Assembly (NCBI GenBank): GCA_019119555.1
Contig: DWWU01000019.1
Location: forward strand, 1-64,000
DNA from: Candidatus Fusicatenibacter intestinigallinarum
GTDB lineage: Bacteria > Bacillota > Clostridia > Lachnospirales > Lachnospiraceae
Length of the DNA stretch: 64,000 bases
Direction: 5' to 3'
Part shown: positions 44,672-53,564 of the stretch, piece after piece
Position numbering within the stretch: position 1 is the first letter of the stretch
How the letters are laid out: every line of letters starts with the position of its first letter
Made by a program: the position numbers and the translations under genes
The notes under the pieces: model-generated
The model's input: only the letters and a program-made list of their open reading frames with translations
What the model was told of the DNA's origin: nothing
The model's database searches: none

Positions 44672-45628
44672 ATGAAACATTTACTGAGAGGAGCGGCGGC
44701 GTTTCTGGGCGCATGTACGGTGGCGGAGCTCGGCGCGTCCTTCTATTTTTACAGGCGCACGATGAAGCGTTCCAAGGTAAAGACGGAGCGCACGATGAAG
44801 ATGTCGGGCACGGACTGGTCCAAATACATGCCGATGATGAAAGAAAAGAAAGAACAGATGATGTCCTGGCCAAGGGAGGATGTCTGGATCACCTCTGGGG
44901 ACGGACTGAAGCTTCACGGCACTTATTTTGCCGGGGAGAGGACAGACCGGGCGGTGATCTGCTTTCACGGTTACACCAGCGAGGGAATGAGTGATTATAT
45001 CGGATTGTCCGGCTATTATCTCAGCCGGGGATACCGGATGCTTCTGGTGGATGAGCGCGCCCACGGAAAAAGCGAAGGAGAGTATGTGGGCTTTGGCTGC
45101 AAGGATCGCCTGGACGCTCTGCGGTGGATCGACTGGATGATCCGCAAGGTGGAGAGAGAGGAACATATGCCGGTGCAGATTCTTCTCCACGGAACTTCCA
45201 TGGGAGCTTCGACGGTGCTGATGGCCAGCGGCCTGCGCCTTCCCGATCAGGTAAAGGGAATCATCTCCGACTGTGCGTTTACCTCTCCGAAAGAAGTGTT
45301 TACCCATGTGCTGCATTCCATGTACCATCTGCCGGCGTTTCCCATGCTGAACATAGCGGATTTCGTCAACCGGAAAAAAGCCGGATATGGCCTGGATGAG
45401 TGCAATGCGGCCAGGGAGGTGCGCAAGGCGAAGGTTCCCGCGCTGCTGATTCACGGGAGCCGGGATACCTTTGTGCCCTGTTCCATGTGTGAGGAGATCT
45501 ACAGAAACTATGCAGGACCGAAGCGGAAGCTTATCGTTTCCGGCGCAGGCCATGCGGAGAGCTATTACAAAGATCCGGAGGCCTACGAGGCGGCTCTGGA
45601 CGAATTTACTGGAGGAATCATAAAATGA
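44672..45628 (+). CDS. Membrane-anchored alpha/beta hydrolase
   Basis: A 318-residue serine hydrolase. An N-terminal membrane helix (~5-24) is followed by a basic linker and the fold: oxyanion HGYTSEG, nucleophile elbow HGTSMG with its Ser, acid in HGSRDTFVP and His in SGAGHAES. It resembles the BEM46/YqkD group. In this cluster it could release or hydrolyse an acyl chain, by position only. The start is the ATG 7 nt after the SCP2 stop; its stop overlaps the next start (ATGATG region). Confidence 0.87.
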   Translation: MKHLLRGAAAFLGACTVAELGASFYFYRRTMKRSKVKTERTMKMSGTDWSKYMPMMKEKKEQMMSWPREDVWITSGDGLKLHGTYFAGERTDRAVICFHGYTSEGMSDYIGLSGYYLSRGYRMLLVDERAHGKSEGEYVGFGCKDRLDALRWIDWMIRKVEREEHMPVQILLHGTSMGASTVLMASGLRLPDQVKGIISDCAFTSPKEVFTHVLHSMYHLPAFPMLNIADFVNRKKAGYGLDECNAAREVRKAKVPALLIHGSRDTFVPCSMCEEIYRNYAGPKRKLIVSGAGHAESYYKDPEAYEAALDEFTGGIIK

Positions 45629-47028
45629 TGAGAAAAAGAAAAGGTCATCCGGTTTATCCGCTGACGGCGGCTCAGAAATTTCATTTTTTCTATCAGGACA
45701 CCTGTCCGAAAAAAGAAGTGCTCAATATAGGAACCAGTCTGACGATCGAGACGGAGATCGACTGGGAGGTACTTCGTCAGTCCATTTACAAGGCATATGA
45801 GCGCTGTGAATCCATGAGGGTGCGTTTTGCGAAGGACAAGGAAGGCACCTGGTACCAGTATGTGGTCGACAAAGAGGAGCGAGATATTGAATTTGTGGAT
45901 TTTTCCGGTCAGACCATGGAGGAAGCAGAAAAGACCATGCAGGAGTGGACGACCGTGCCGTTTCCGCCGGTGGATTCTCCGATGAACCGGATTGTCATGA
46001 TCCATATGCCCGACGGATTTAACGGCATTTATTTTCTGGGCGATCACCGTCTGGTGGATGCGCAGTCTTTGATCTGTTTCCTGAAGGACATCATCGAACT
46101 GTACTGCAATGCAAAGTACGAGGGCGTTCCCTATCCGAAAGACATGGCTTCCTACATAGAGCAGCTGCAGAAGGATCTGGAGTATGAGAAGAATTCCAAA
46201 GCGCAGCAGAAAGACAGAGAGTTCTTCGAGAAGCTGATCGAGGAGTCGGAACCGATTTATAACGGAATCCGCGGGCCGCAGAAACTGGAGGCGGCGAGAG
46301 AACAGTTCGGGGATCCCACGCTGCGGGCAGCCTTTGACGTTTCTGATTCGGTGGATTCCGCGCTGGATATCTTCCATCTGGAGGCGGAGCCTACGAGACG
46401 TCTGATGGAATTCTGCGAGAAATATCATGTGTCCCTTGTATGTCTGCTGATGATGGGCCTGCGCACCTATTTCCAGAAGATGAACGGAAACGAGGATGTG
46501 AGCATTCATACGACCATTGCCAGAAGGGCGACTCTGAAGGAAAAGAAGAGCGGCGGAACAAGGATTCATTCGTTCCCGTTCCGGACGATTTTCCCGGAAA
46601 GCATGACGTTTCTGGAGGGCGTCTATAAGATCAGGGATAAGCAGAATGAGATGTTCCGCCATGCCAACTACAATCCTGTGGAATATTTTATACACCGGGC
46701 AAAGACGTATCCTCATCCGCAGGGGCTGACGTATGAACCCATGTCGTTGACGTATCAGCCAATGACGCTCCAGGAAAAAGGCCTGGATCAGCTGGGAGAT
46801 ATCCGCTACAAGACGAAATGGTATCCGAACGGAGCCACGACCCAGGGCATGTATCTGACTGTCATGCACCGTCCGGAGGACAACGGCCTCGACTTTAACT
46901 TTGAGCATCAGGTGAAGGCGGTTTCCAGGGAGGATCTGGAGTATCTTTATTATTATCTCTGCAAGATCATGTTCAAGGGCGTGGAAAATCCGGATCTGAC
47001 GATCGGGGATATTATCCGGCTGGTATAA
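45625..47028 (+). CDS. Stand-alone condensation-domain protein
   Basis: A 467-residue protein with the chloramphenicol-acetyltransferase-like fold of NRPS condensation domains: an opening YPLTAAQKFHFFYQ, and the active-site motif reads GDHRLVDAQS where the consensus is HHxxxDG. The second His (catalytic) and the Asp remain while the first His is Asp. The rest matches C-domain length. Next to a carrier protein and an adenylating enzyme it should join the carrier-bound acyl group to an amine or alcohol. No A or T domain is fused to it. Acceptor unknown. Confidence 0.8.
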   Translation: MMRKRKGHPVYPLTAAQKFHFFYQDTCPKKEVLNIGTSLTIETEIDWEVLRQSIYKAYERCESMRVRFAKDKEGTWYQYVVDKEERDIEFVDFSGQTMEEAEKTMQEWTTVPFPPVDSPMNRIVMIHMPDGFNGIYFLGDHRLVDAQSLICFLKDIIELYCNAKYEGVPYPKDMASYIEQLQKDLEYEKNSKAQQKDREFFEKLIEESEPIYNGIRGPQKLEAAREQFGDPTLRAAFDVSDSVDSALDIFHLEAEPTRRLMEFCEKYHVSLVCLLMMGLRTYFQKMNGNEDVSIHTTIARRATLKEKKSGGTRIHSFPFRTIFPESMTFLEGVYKIRDKQNEMFRHANYNPVEYFIHRAKTYPHPQGLTYEPMSLTYQPMTLQEKGLDQLGDIRYKTKWYPNGATTQGMYLTVMHRPEDNGLDFNFEHQVKAVSREDLEYLYYYLCKIMFKGVENPDLTIGDIIRLV

Positions 47029-47062
47029 GGGGCAGGAAGCAGAAGCGCTGAAAGGAGAAAAA

Positions 47063-47290
47063 ATGTTTGAAAAACTGGTGGAAATAATCTGTAACTATGT
47101 GGAGGTGGAGCCGGAGCAGGTGAAACCGGAATCCAGATTCATGGAGGACCTGGGATTTACATCCTTTGACTTTATGAGTATGCTCGGTGAAATCGAGGAC
47201 GAATTTGAGATCGAGATCGATGAAACGCAGGCGGCAAATATCCGTACGGTGCAGGAAGCCGTCGACTATCTGGAAACACTGACGGCTTAA
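47063..47290 (+). CDS. Acyl carrier protein (phosphopantetheine carrier)
   Basis: A 75-residue four-helix carrier protein, very acidic. The attachment motif is LGFTSFDFM with the Ser that would receive 4'-phosphopantetheine, in place of the usual LGxDSLD. It differs from the FASII ACP at that site, as expected for a dedicated carrier. AAAGGAG lies upstream; 15 nt separate it from the AMP-ligase start. Confidence 0.9.
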   Translation: MFEKLVEIICNYVEVEPEQVKPESRFMEDLGFTSFDFMSMLGEIEDEFEIEIDETQAANIRTVQEAVDYLETLTA

Positions 47291-47305
47291 ATGAGGAGGA
47301 AGAAC

Positions 47306-48814
47306 ATGGTCTGCAGTACAATTCGAGAGATTCTGGTACATTCCCAGGAGTTGTTCGGGGATGAGGACGCGGTGCGCTATAAAACAGGACCGAAGAAGAC
47401 GGAGTCGAAGAGCTACTCACAGCTTCGGGAGGACAGCGAAAGTTTTTCCCGGGCTGTCTGCGCACTGGGGGAACAGGGCAGCCATCTGGCGGTGATCGGA
47501 AATACGTCCTATCACTGGCTGACGGCTTATCTTGGAATCGTAAACGCAAAGAGCGTGGCGGTTCCGCTGGATGTTTCTCTGCCGGCGGAAGAGCTGTGCG
47601 AGCTGATGGACAGGGCCGACGTTACCGCTCTGGTGCTGGATGAATGCCGCAAGGATGTGGCGGAGACAGCACGCAGCCGCTGCCCGAAGCTGAAGCATCT
47701 GATTTCCATGCAGAAAGAGGCGCATGGAGACGGCTGGCTGTCGATGGAGCAGCTGCTCAGGGAAAACGCCGGAGTATTTGACGAGGAACCGGAACCAGAT
47801 CAGCTGTGTACGATCATGTTTACTTCGGGAACAACGGGAAAGAGCAAGGGCGTGATGCTGACGCATCGGAACCTTGCGGAGAACGCCACCTGTCTGGATA
47901 TGAAGATTCCGGCGAGAACCGTGATCCTGTCTGTGCTCCCGATTCATCACGCATACTGTCTGAGCATGGATATCCTGAAAGGGCTGTCCCTGGGCAGTGT
48001 GATCTGTATCAACGATTCCCTGATGCGGGTGGCGAAAAATATCAAACTGTTTCAGCCGAACATGATTCTGATGGTGCCGCTGATGATAGAAACCTTTGCC
48101 AAAAAGCTGGAGGAGGTGTCGATGCTTCCGGCAGCGATCGTAAGGTCCCAGGTTTTCGGAAAGCAGTTCCACACGATCTGCAGCGGCGGCGCATATCTGG
48201 ATCCGGCGTATATTGATCTGTTTGAGCGTTATGGAATCACAATTCTGCAGGGCTACGGAATGACCGAATGTTCACCGGTGATCAGCACCACGGTAAGCTG
48301 GAACATCCGGAAGGAGTCCGTCGGGCAGCTTTTGCCGAACTGCGAGGCAAAGGTCGTGGATCACGAACTCTGGGTGCGCGGAAGCAGCGTGATGCAGGGA
48401 TACTATAAAATGCCGGAGGAGACGGCGGAAACCCTCACCGACGGCTGGCTGCACACCGGAGATCTGGGTTATGTGGACGAGGAAGGCTTCGTCTATCTGA
48501 CCGGAAGAAAGAAAAACCTGATTATCACAAAGAACGGAGAAAATGTCTCTCCGGAGGAACTGGAAAACCGTCTCAGCCAGGAACGGCTGGTGCAGGAAGT
48601 ACTGGTGCGGGAAAGCCAGGGTGTGATTGAGGCGGAGATTTATCCGGATTATGAGTATGCGAAAAAGAAGCATATCCATGAGATCCGGGAAAAGCTGCAG
48701 CAGATTATCGACGATTACAACCAGACCGCGCCGGTTTACAAGCGAATCTACAGCCTGAAGGTGCGTGAGACCGAATTTGAAAAAACGACATCCAGAAAAA
48801 TCAAGAGATTCTGA
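47306..48814 (+). CDS. Acyl-AMP ligase (class I adenylate-forming enzyme)
   Basis: A 502-residue ANL-family enzyme: P-loop TSGTTGKSKGVMLTHRNL near 172, GYGMTEC near 318, GWLHTGDLGY near 379, GRKKNLIITKNGENVSPEE hinge near 400, and a C-terminal KTTSRKIKRF with the catalytic Lys. Overall closer to fatty-acyl ligases than to amino-acid A domains, so it probably loads a fatty or aryl acid onto the adjacent carrier protein. The start is the ATG 8 nt after GAGGAGG; an ATG 15 nt upstream lies inside that site. Confidence 0.87.
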   Translation: MVCSTIREILVHSQELFGDEDAVRYKTGPKKTESKSYSQLREDSESFSRAVCALGEQGSHLAVIGNTSYHWLTAYLGIVNAKSVAVPLDVSLPAEELCELMDRADVTALVLDECRKDVAETARSRCPKLKHLISMQKEAHGDGWLSMEQLLRENAGVFDEEPEPDQLCTIMFTSGTTGKSKGVMLTHRNLAENATCLDMKIPARTVILSVLPIHHAYCLSMDILKGLSLGSVICINDSLMRVAKNIKLFQPNMILMVPLMIETFAKKLEEVSMLPAAIVRSQVFGKQFHTICSGGAYLDPAYIDLFERYGITILQGYGMTECSPVISTTVSWNIRKESVGQLLPNCEAKVVDHELWVRGSSVMQGYYKMPEETAETLTDGWLHTGDLGYVDEEGFVYLTGRKKNLIITKNGENVSPEELENRLSQERLVQEVLVRESQGVIEAEIYPDYEYAKKKHIHEIREKLQQIIDDYNQTAPVYKRIYSLKVRETEFEKTTSRKIKRF

Positions 48815-48854
48815 ACCGTTATTGGTTATGGAAAAACAGACAAAAAAGAAAGAA

Positions 48855-48920
48855 AAGGCGGGCGAAAGCGGTCCCGGCGGCGCAGGAGATGCGCCGCGGA
48901 CGGCTTTTGCCCGCCTTTGT
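48855..48920. terminator. Terminator closing the condensation-domain cluster
   Basis: AAGGCGGGC pairs with GCCCGCCTT around an inner stem built on GGCGGCGCA / TGCGCCGC. A and T tracts on both sides suggest use in both directions. Confidence 0.75.
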
Positions 48921-48970
48921 CTGTACCGTTCGGACCCGGGCTTTCTTGCCGCCGTCTGTCTGAAAATCCA

Positions 48971-48999
48971 TTGAAATGGTATGGAAAACATGGTACCAT
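48971..48999 (+). promoter_or_regulatory. Candidate promoter of the second GH42 gene
   Basis: TTGAAA, 17-nt spacer, TACCAT. Confidence 0.45.
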
Positions 49000-49092
49000 C
49001 TCAGTAAGAAGGTCTGAGGCAGCCGTTCCACAGGCGGACGGCTGCAGTCTGACGAAGAACGAACGGACAGAAAGAAAGAAGGGGGAACAGTG

Positions 49093-51117
49093 ATGAAGGA
49101 AAGTACCGGGAAACTGCTCCATGGCGGAGATTACAATCCGGAGCAATGGCTGGATCATCCGAAGATTCTGGAGAAGGATACAGAGCGTTTTAAGGAGGCG
49201 GGAATCAATACCGTTTCTCTGGGAATTTTTTCCTGGGCGTTTCTGGAACCGGAGGAGGGAGTCTATCGGTTTGACTGGATGGAGAAAATCATCAATCATT
49301 TGTATGAGAACGGCATTTCCGTAATACTCGCGACGCCGTCCGGTGCCAGACCCCGGTGGCTGGCAGAGAAATATCCGGAGGTGCTGCGGGTCAACAGCCG
49401 CAGGGAGAGGGAACTGTTCGGGAGAAGGCATAATCACTGCCTGACCTCACCGGTTTACCGGGAAAAAGTGTATCAGATCGATTATCAACTGTCCCGGCGG
49501 TTCGGAAGACATCCAGCGGTCCGCATGTGGCATATTTCCAATGAATACGGCGGAGAATGCCATTGTCCGCTGTGTCAGGAAGCGTTTCGGGGATGGATCA
49601 GAAAACGGTATCAGACAACAGAACGCCTGAACAGCCGCTGGTGTACTGCTTTCTGGAGCCATGTGTATACGGATTTTTCTCAGGTGGAAAGTCCGTCGCC
49701 TCTGGGGGAAGACTCGATCCAGGCGCTGGATCTGGACTGGAAGCGCTTTGTTACGGAGCAGACTGTTGATTTTATGAGACAGGAAATCTGCGCAGTCAGG
49801 GACGGCGGTTCGGATCTGCCGGTGACCACCAATCTGATGTATGATTTTGAGGGACTGGATTATGCCAGAATGGCGCCGGAGCTGGACGTGATATCCTGGG
49901 ACAATTATCCTACCTGGCACAAGGCGGACGACTGGACCATTGCGCTGGACGCCTGCATGCAGCATGATCTGATGAGAAGTCTGAAAAGACAGCCTTTCCT
50001 GCTGATAGAATCCTGTCCCGGCGCGACGAACTGGCAGAGCGTCAGCCATCTGCCCGCTCCGGGGATTCACAAAGCCGCAGGGCTGATGGCTGTCGCCCAC
50101 GGCTCCGACAGCGTGATGTATTTTCAGCTCCGCCAGAGCCGCGGGTCTGAGGAAAAATTCCATGGCGCGGTGATTGACCATTACGGAGGAAACGATACGC
50201 GGATGTTCCGGGAGGTCTGCGATACCGGAGAGACTCTGGAAAAACTGGGAGAACTGGCAGGAACAGAAACCAGAGCCAGGGCGGCCGTCGTCTACGACAC
50301 GGAAAACAAATGGGCAATCAAAGGCTCCAAAGGGCCGCGAAATAAAAATATGTATTATAAAGAGACGGTTTTCAAGTCCTACCGCGCGCTGCGGGAACAG
50401 GGCGTGGACGTGGATGTGATCAATGAGACACAGGATCTGACGCCTTACCGGTTTGTGGCAGCGCCGATGGTCTACCTGTTCCGGGAGGGCTTTGAGCGGA
50501 AGCTGCGGGAGTATGTGGAACAGGGAGGAACCCTGTTTGCCACCTACTGGTCCGGTGTTGTGGACGAAAACGACCGCTGCTATCTGGGCGGTACGCCCCA
50601 TGGGCTGATGGATGTGTTCGGACTGCGTGCAGAAGAGATCGACGGTCTTTATGACGGAGAGACCAACGGGATCGTGCCTGCCGACGGAACGACGTCCGGC
50701 GCAGCAGGCGGCAGATATTCCTGTGCACATCTGTGCGAGCTGGTGAAGCCGACGACCGCTGAGACGCTGATGGTATATGAAAACCATTTCTATGGGGGAA
50801 TGCCGGCGCTTCTGAAGAATCGTTACGGAAAAGGCACGGTTTATTATCTGTGTGCGGATGCAGAGCAGCGTCTGTACGATAGCTTCTACCCGGAAATCCT
50901 GAGAGAGGCGGGAGTCAGGCCTTTGCTGGAAGACATGAGGATTCCGAAGGGACTGTCCGTGACGAGCAGAGAAAACGAAACATACCGCTATCTGATTCTG
51001 CAGAATTTCTCTGGGGAGGAACAGAACGTTCTCTGCCCTGCAGGCGAGAAGATTCTCGGCGGAGAAGGAAACAGAATCTCACCGCTGGAAACATGGGTGT
51101 TCCGGCAGAAAAAATGA
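49093..51117 (+). CDS. Beta-galactosidase-like, glycoside hydrolase family 42 (second)
   Basis: A 674-residue GH42 enzyme, paralogous to the one at 41338. LLHGGDYNPEQWLDHP opens the barrel, HISNEYGGEC carries the acid/base Glu, and the nucleophile sits in LIESCPGATNW, where the first enzyme has EQTPSQQNW. A CHCPLCQEAF cysteine cluster is kept. The altered nucleophile loop may mean a different aglycone or linkage preference. I start at the ATG 7-8 nt after the G-rich site; a GTG immediately before is possible. It is followed by a sugar-isomerase-like gene, probably co-transcribed. Confidence 0.93.
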   Translation: MKESTGKLLHGGDYNPEQWLDHPKILEKDTERFKEAGINTVSLGIFSWAFLEPEEGVYRFDWMEKIINHLYENGISVILATPSGARPRWLAEKYPEVLRVNSRRERELFGRRHNHCLTSPVYREKVYQIDYQLSRRFGRHPAVRMWHISNEYGGECHCPLCQEAFRGWIRKRYQTTERLNSRWCTAFWSHVYTDFSQVESPSPLGEDSIQALDLDWKRFVTEQTVDFMRQEICAVRDGGSDLPVTTNLMYDFEGLDYARMAPELDVISWDNYPTWHKADDWTIALDACMQHDLMRSLKRQPFLLIESCPGATNWQSVSHLPAPGIHKAAGLMAVAHGSDSVMYFQLRQSRGSEEKFHGAVIDHYGGNDTRMFREVCDTGETLEKLGELAGTETRARAAVVYDTENKWAIKGSKGPRNKNMYYKETVFKSYRALREQGVDVDVINETQDLTPYRFVAAPMVYLFREGFERKLREYVEQGGTLFATYWSGVVDENDRCYLGGTPHGLMDVFGLRAEEIDGLYDGETNGIVPADGTTSGAAGGRYSCAHLCELVKPTTAETLMVYENHFYGGMPALLKNRYGKGTVYYLCADAEQRLYDSFYPEILREAGVRPLLEDMRIPKGLSVTSRENETYRYLILQNFSGEEQNVLCPAGEKILGGEGNRISPLETWVFRQKK

Positions 51118-51118
51118 G

Positions 51119-51146
51119 GTGGCCGTTCGTCAGACGGAACAGTTAC
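51119..51146. repeat. Degraded 28-bp solo palindrome after the GH42 stop
   Basis: GTGGCCGTTCGTC joined to AGACGGAACAGTTAC. It begins one base after the GH42 stop codon; the flanking 8-mers do not match well. Confidence 0.6.
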
Positions 51147-51212
51147 AAAACTGAGAAGAAATATTTTCCGGGAAATCTGCCCGGAGGAAAGGGATTTCAG
51201 GGAGGGATTGCT

Positions 51213-51992
51213 ATGATCGCAGGAATACAGGTTTCCAGTTTCAGACCGGTGCTGACCACGGAGGAGCAGGTGCGCGCCGCGTTCCGGAAGATGAGAGAGA
51301 TGGGATGCGATACGGTGCAGCTGCAGTGGATTGATTTTTCCATTGCGCCGAAGACGATCGTGGAGGCGATGGAGGCGGAAGGAATCCGCTCTGTGTCTAC
51401 CCAGGATTTTTATCAGACGGTCCGGGAGCGCAAAGAGTATTTTATTCGTCTGAATCAGCTGTGCAGAAGCGAATGGGTCTGTGTCAGCGGGATTCCGGAA
51501 TCGTATCTCAGCCCGGAAGGCCTGAAGGCATACACGGGGGAGCTTACGGAGTTTATTCATGAGCTGGAGGAATACGGACTGAAACTATGTTTTCATCCCA
51601 GAGCATCTGATTTCCGGCCGGTCGGGCAGAAGGATCCGGTGGAATATCTGATGGAACACCTGCCGGAATCGGCAGCGCTGTGCCTGGATCTCTACCACGT
51701 TGGCCACGCGGGACTGTCCATGGAGGAAACCATCGAAAAGTACCGCGGGAAAATCTGTATGGTACATTTCAAAGATTTCCGGAAAGACGGGGAAGAAGAA
51801 CGTCTGACGCCTGTGGGGCAGGGGGATACGGACTGGTCCGGCACCCTGCGCGCCTGCGCGGAGACAAAGGTGCCCTATGGATTCGTGGAGCAGGAACGGT
51901 GGGACCGGGATCCTTTCGTCTGCCTGAAGGAAAGTTTTGACTGGCTGAGAGAAAGACTGGAGGAACCGCGCTGCGAAGCGGAACGGTTCTGA
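51213..51992 (+). CDS. Sugar phosphate isomerase/epimerase-like TIM barrel protein
   Basis: A 259-residue AP-endonuclease-2-type TIM barrel. Metal-site motifs are FHPRASDF, CLDLYHVGHAG, MVHFKDFR and FVEQERWDRDP. Such proteins isomerise or epimerise free or phosphorylated sugars, or act in inositol pathways; the substrate is unknown. GGAGGG lies 7 nt before the chosen ATG. It lies downstream of the second GH42 gene, so it may process the released sugar. Confidence 0.85.
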   Translation: MIAGIQVSSFRPVLTTEEQVRAAFRKMREMGCDTVQLQWIDFSIAPKTIVEAMEAEGIRSVSTQDFYQTVRERKEYFIRLNQLCRSEWVCVSGIPESYLSPEGLKAYTGELTEFIHELEEYGLKLCFHPRASDFRPVGQKDPVEYLMEHLPESAALCLDLYHVGHAGLSMEETIEKYRGKICMVHFKDFRKDGEEERLTPVGQGDTDWSGTLRACAETKVPYGFVEQERWDRDPFVCLKESFDWLRERLEEPRCEAERF

Positions 51993-52023
51993 CCGGAAGA
52001 ATCTGAAAGGAATGGATGGAAAA

Positions 52024-52434
52024 ATGACAATCGCAGAAGTGAGCAAAAAGTATGATATCTCGCCGGATACGCTCCGGTATTATGAACGGATCGGCCTGAT
52101 CCCGCCGGTGCCGCGGAATAAGAGCGGGATCAGGAATTATGATGAGGAATCCTGCGGGTGGATCGAACTGATGAAATGTATGCGCAGCGCCGGCGTTCAG
52201 ATTGAAGCGCTGATCGAGTATGTGTCGCTCTTTTATCAGGGGGATGAGACGCTGGATGCCCGGAAGGAAATTCTGATTGAGCAGAGAAACCAGCTGATCG
52301 AAAAGAGAGATCAGATACAGCAGTCCATTGCACGTCTCGATCAGAAGATTGAGAAGTATGAGAAGGGGCTGATGAAGGCGGAGAAACGTCTGGAACAGCT
52401 CCGAAAGGAAAAAGAGGAAAAGAAGACAGGGTGA
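52024..52434 (+). CDS. MerR family transcriptional regulator
   Basis: A 136-residue regulator: MTIAEVSKKYDISPDTLRYYERIGL winged helix (read as MTIAEVSKKYDIS then TLRYYERIGLIPP), GIRNYDEESCGWIELMKCMRSAG helix, then a long coiled coil to the C-terminus. There are no effector cysteines at the usual metal-sensor positions, so an organic or stress signal is more likely. The target is unknown; it lies close behind the isomerase gene (31 nt). An ATG 12 nt upstream is an alternative start. Confidence 0.88.
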   Translation: MTIAEVSKKYDISPDTLRYYERIGLIPPVPRNKSGIRNYDEESCGWIELMKCMRSAGVQIEALIEYVSLFYQGDETLDARKEILIEQRNQLIEKRDQIQQSIARLDQKIEKYEKGLMKAEKRLEQLRKEKEEKKTG

Positions 52435-52442
52435 AAAAAGAG

Positions 52443-52499
52443 ATCCCCGCAGGAATCCGGGAGCCTGAGCGGCTTTCGCTGATTCCTGCGGGGATTTTT
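52443..52499. terminator. Bidirectional terminator between merR and the PepSY gene
   Basis: Perfect 14-bp stem ATCCCCGCAGGAAT / ATTCCTGCGGGGAT with flanking A and T runs, between convergent genes. Confidence 0.9.
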
Positions 52500-52528
52500 C
52501 CGGGAAATCGGAATTCCCGGAAGTTACG

Positions 52529-53188
52529 TCAGTCATATACAGAATCCTGTTCCCATTTCAGAAATTCTCCGGTGTCTGCGCTGATTTCGAACTCGTACTC
52601 CGTGTTGTTGTAAATGATTTTTCCTTCGTAAATCAGGCGGCCGTCGTCTCTGTCAAGTTTGATGCGGATATCGCTGTCGGAAGCTCCATCCACTCTGGCA
52701 AGGGCTGAGGCTCTGGCGTCTGCCTCAGAAACTGCTGTCTGCGTGTTGGGATCCACGTAATCTTCATCGATTTCGTAATCCGTTTTCAGAATCTGTCCGT
52801 CGTCTGCTTTGATATCGTATTCATACTCTTTTCCTCCGACACCGAAGTCGACCTCATAAACGGAGATGCCGTCGTCGTAATCTTTCTTTACATTCAGGTA
52901 TGTCAGATCTGCTTCCTGCACCTGCGCATGGTCAAGCGCGATCTGTTTTGCCTCTTCTTCCGTGATACCTGTGGTTTCGCCGGTCTGTGTCGATGAGGTC
53001 TGGGAAGGAACGTCCGGAGTGACGATCGCGGAGGCGGAAAGAGTATTCTGACCGGAGGTGCTTGTGGTCCCTGACTGTGTGACGGTGGTCCCGGATGTGG
53101 AGGACTGTGAGGGGGACGTTCCGCATGCGGTTACGGAAAGCGCCAGGATAGCTGCTGCTGCGAGGGATACTAATAATTTTTTCTTCAT
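52529..53188 (-). CDS. PepSY-domain lipoprotein
   Basis: A 219-residue lipoprotein: signal peptide with lipobox VTAC (Cys near 21), a Ser/Thr/Gln-rich linker (~24-70), then two PepSY domains (ITEEEAKQIALDHAQV..., VSEADARASALARVDG...), each ending in the YEYDIKADDGQIL / YEFEISADTGEFL strand. PepSY modules are thought to inhibit or sense proteases or envelope state. GGAGAG precedes the chosen ATG. Its promoter has 11-nt direct repeats typical of OmpR-family control, and a histidine kinase/response regulator pair is encoded upstream on the same strand. Confidence 0.88.
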   Translation of the reverse strand: MKKKLLVSLAAAAILALSVTACGTSPSQSSTSGTTVTQSGTTSTSGQNTLSASAIVTPDVPSQTSSTQTGETTGITEEEAKQIALDHAQVQEADLTYLNVKKDYDDGISVYEVDFGVGGKEYEYDIKADDGQILKTDYEIDEDYVDPNTQTAVSEADARASALARVDGASDSDIRIKLDRDDGRLIYEGKIIYNNTEYEFEISADTGEFLKWEQDSVYD

Positions 53189-53243
53189 AATCAATCTCTC
53201 CTTTTCTATGGAATCTTTGTTATTCTGTTCTTTCTTTGTCTTT

Positions 53244-53276
53244 ATCATACGGGAGAAAGATTAAAGGAAGATTAAA
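53244..53276 (-). promoter_or_regulatory. PepSY promoter with OmpR-type direct repeats
   Basis: On the minus strand two abutting 11-mers, TTTAATCTTCC and TTTAATCTTTC (53266-53276, 53255-53265), stand just upstream of TATGAT (53244-53249), where the -35 would be. This is the usual geometry for an OmpR/PhoB-family activator. Confidence 0.65.
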
Positions 53277-53344
53277 ACAAGCAGTTTTTTTGAAAAATGT
53301 TTCTCCACGGGGAGAGACAGGATAATTTCCGCTTTTCCCCGCAT

Positions 53345-53540
53345 AAAAAAGGAGGGCCGGGGCGTGGGCCCCGGCAGTTATGAAAAAGAAAAAATGTTAT
53401 ATAAAATGGTGTAATGGCTATTGAGTAACAACAGCAGCAACTTTCTGTTGTCCTCTTTCTGTTTACAAATTCAGTATATATGGAAAATATGTTCAGAATG
53501 TGTCCGAATACTGAAGGTTTTGTGAAGAAAAAGTGACCAT
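53345..53540. repeat. Tandem unit A: promoter-like segment and hairpin
   Basis: Diverged duplicate of unit B. Minus strand: repeats ACACATTCTGA and ACATATTTTCC (53482-53504), TATACT (53473-53478), a short region with a possible 20-residue frame, hairpin GCCGGGGC/GCCCCGGC (53356-53375) and six T. This would give a ~110-nt transcript. It may be a small RNA or a small peptide gene; the plus strand also has a KKKK-containing short frame. Confidence 0.5.
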
Positions 53541-53564
53541 TCTGCCGCAACATTCCGCCGTAAC

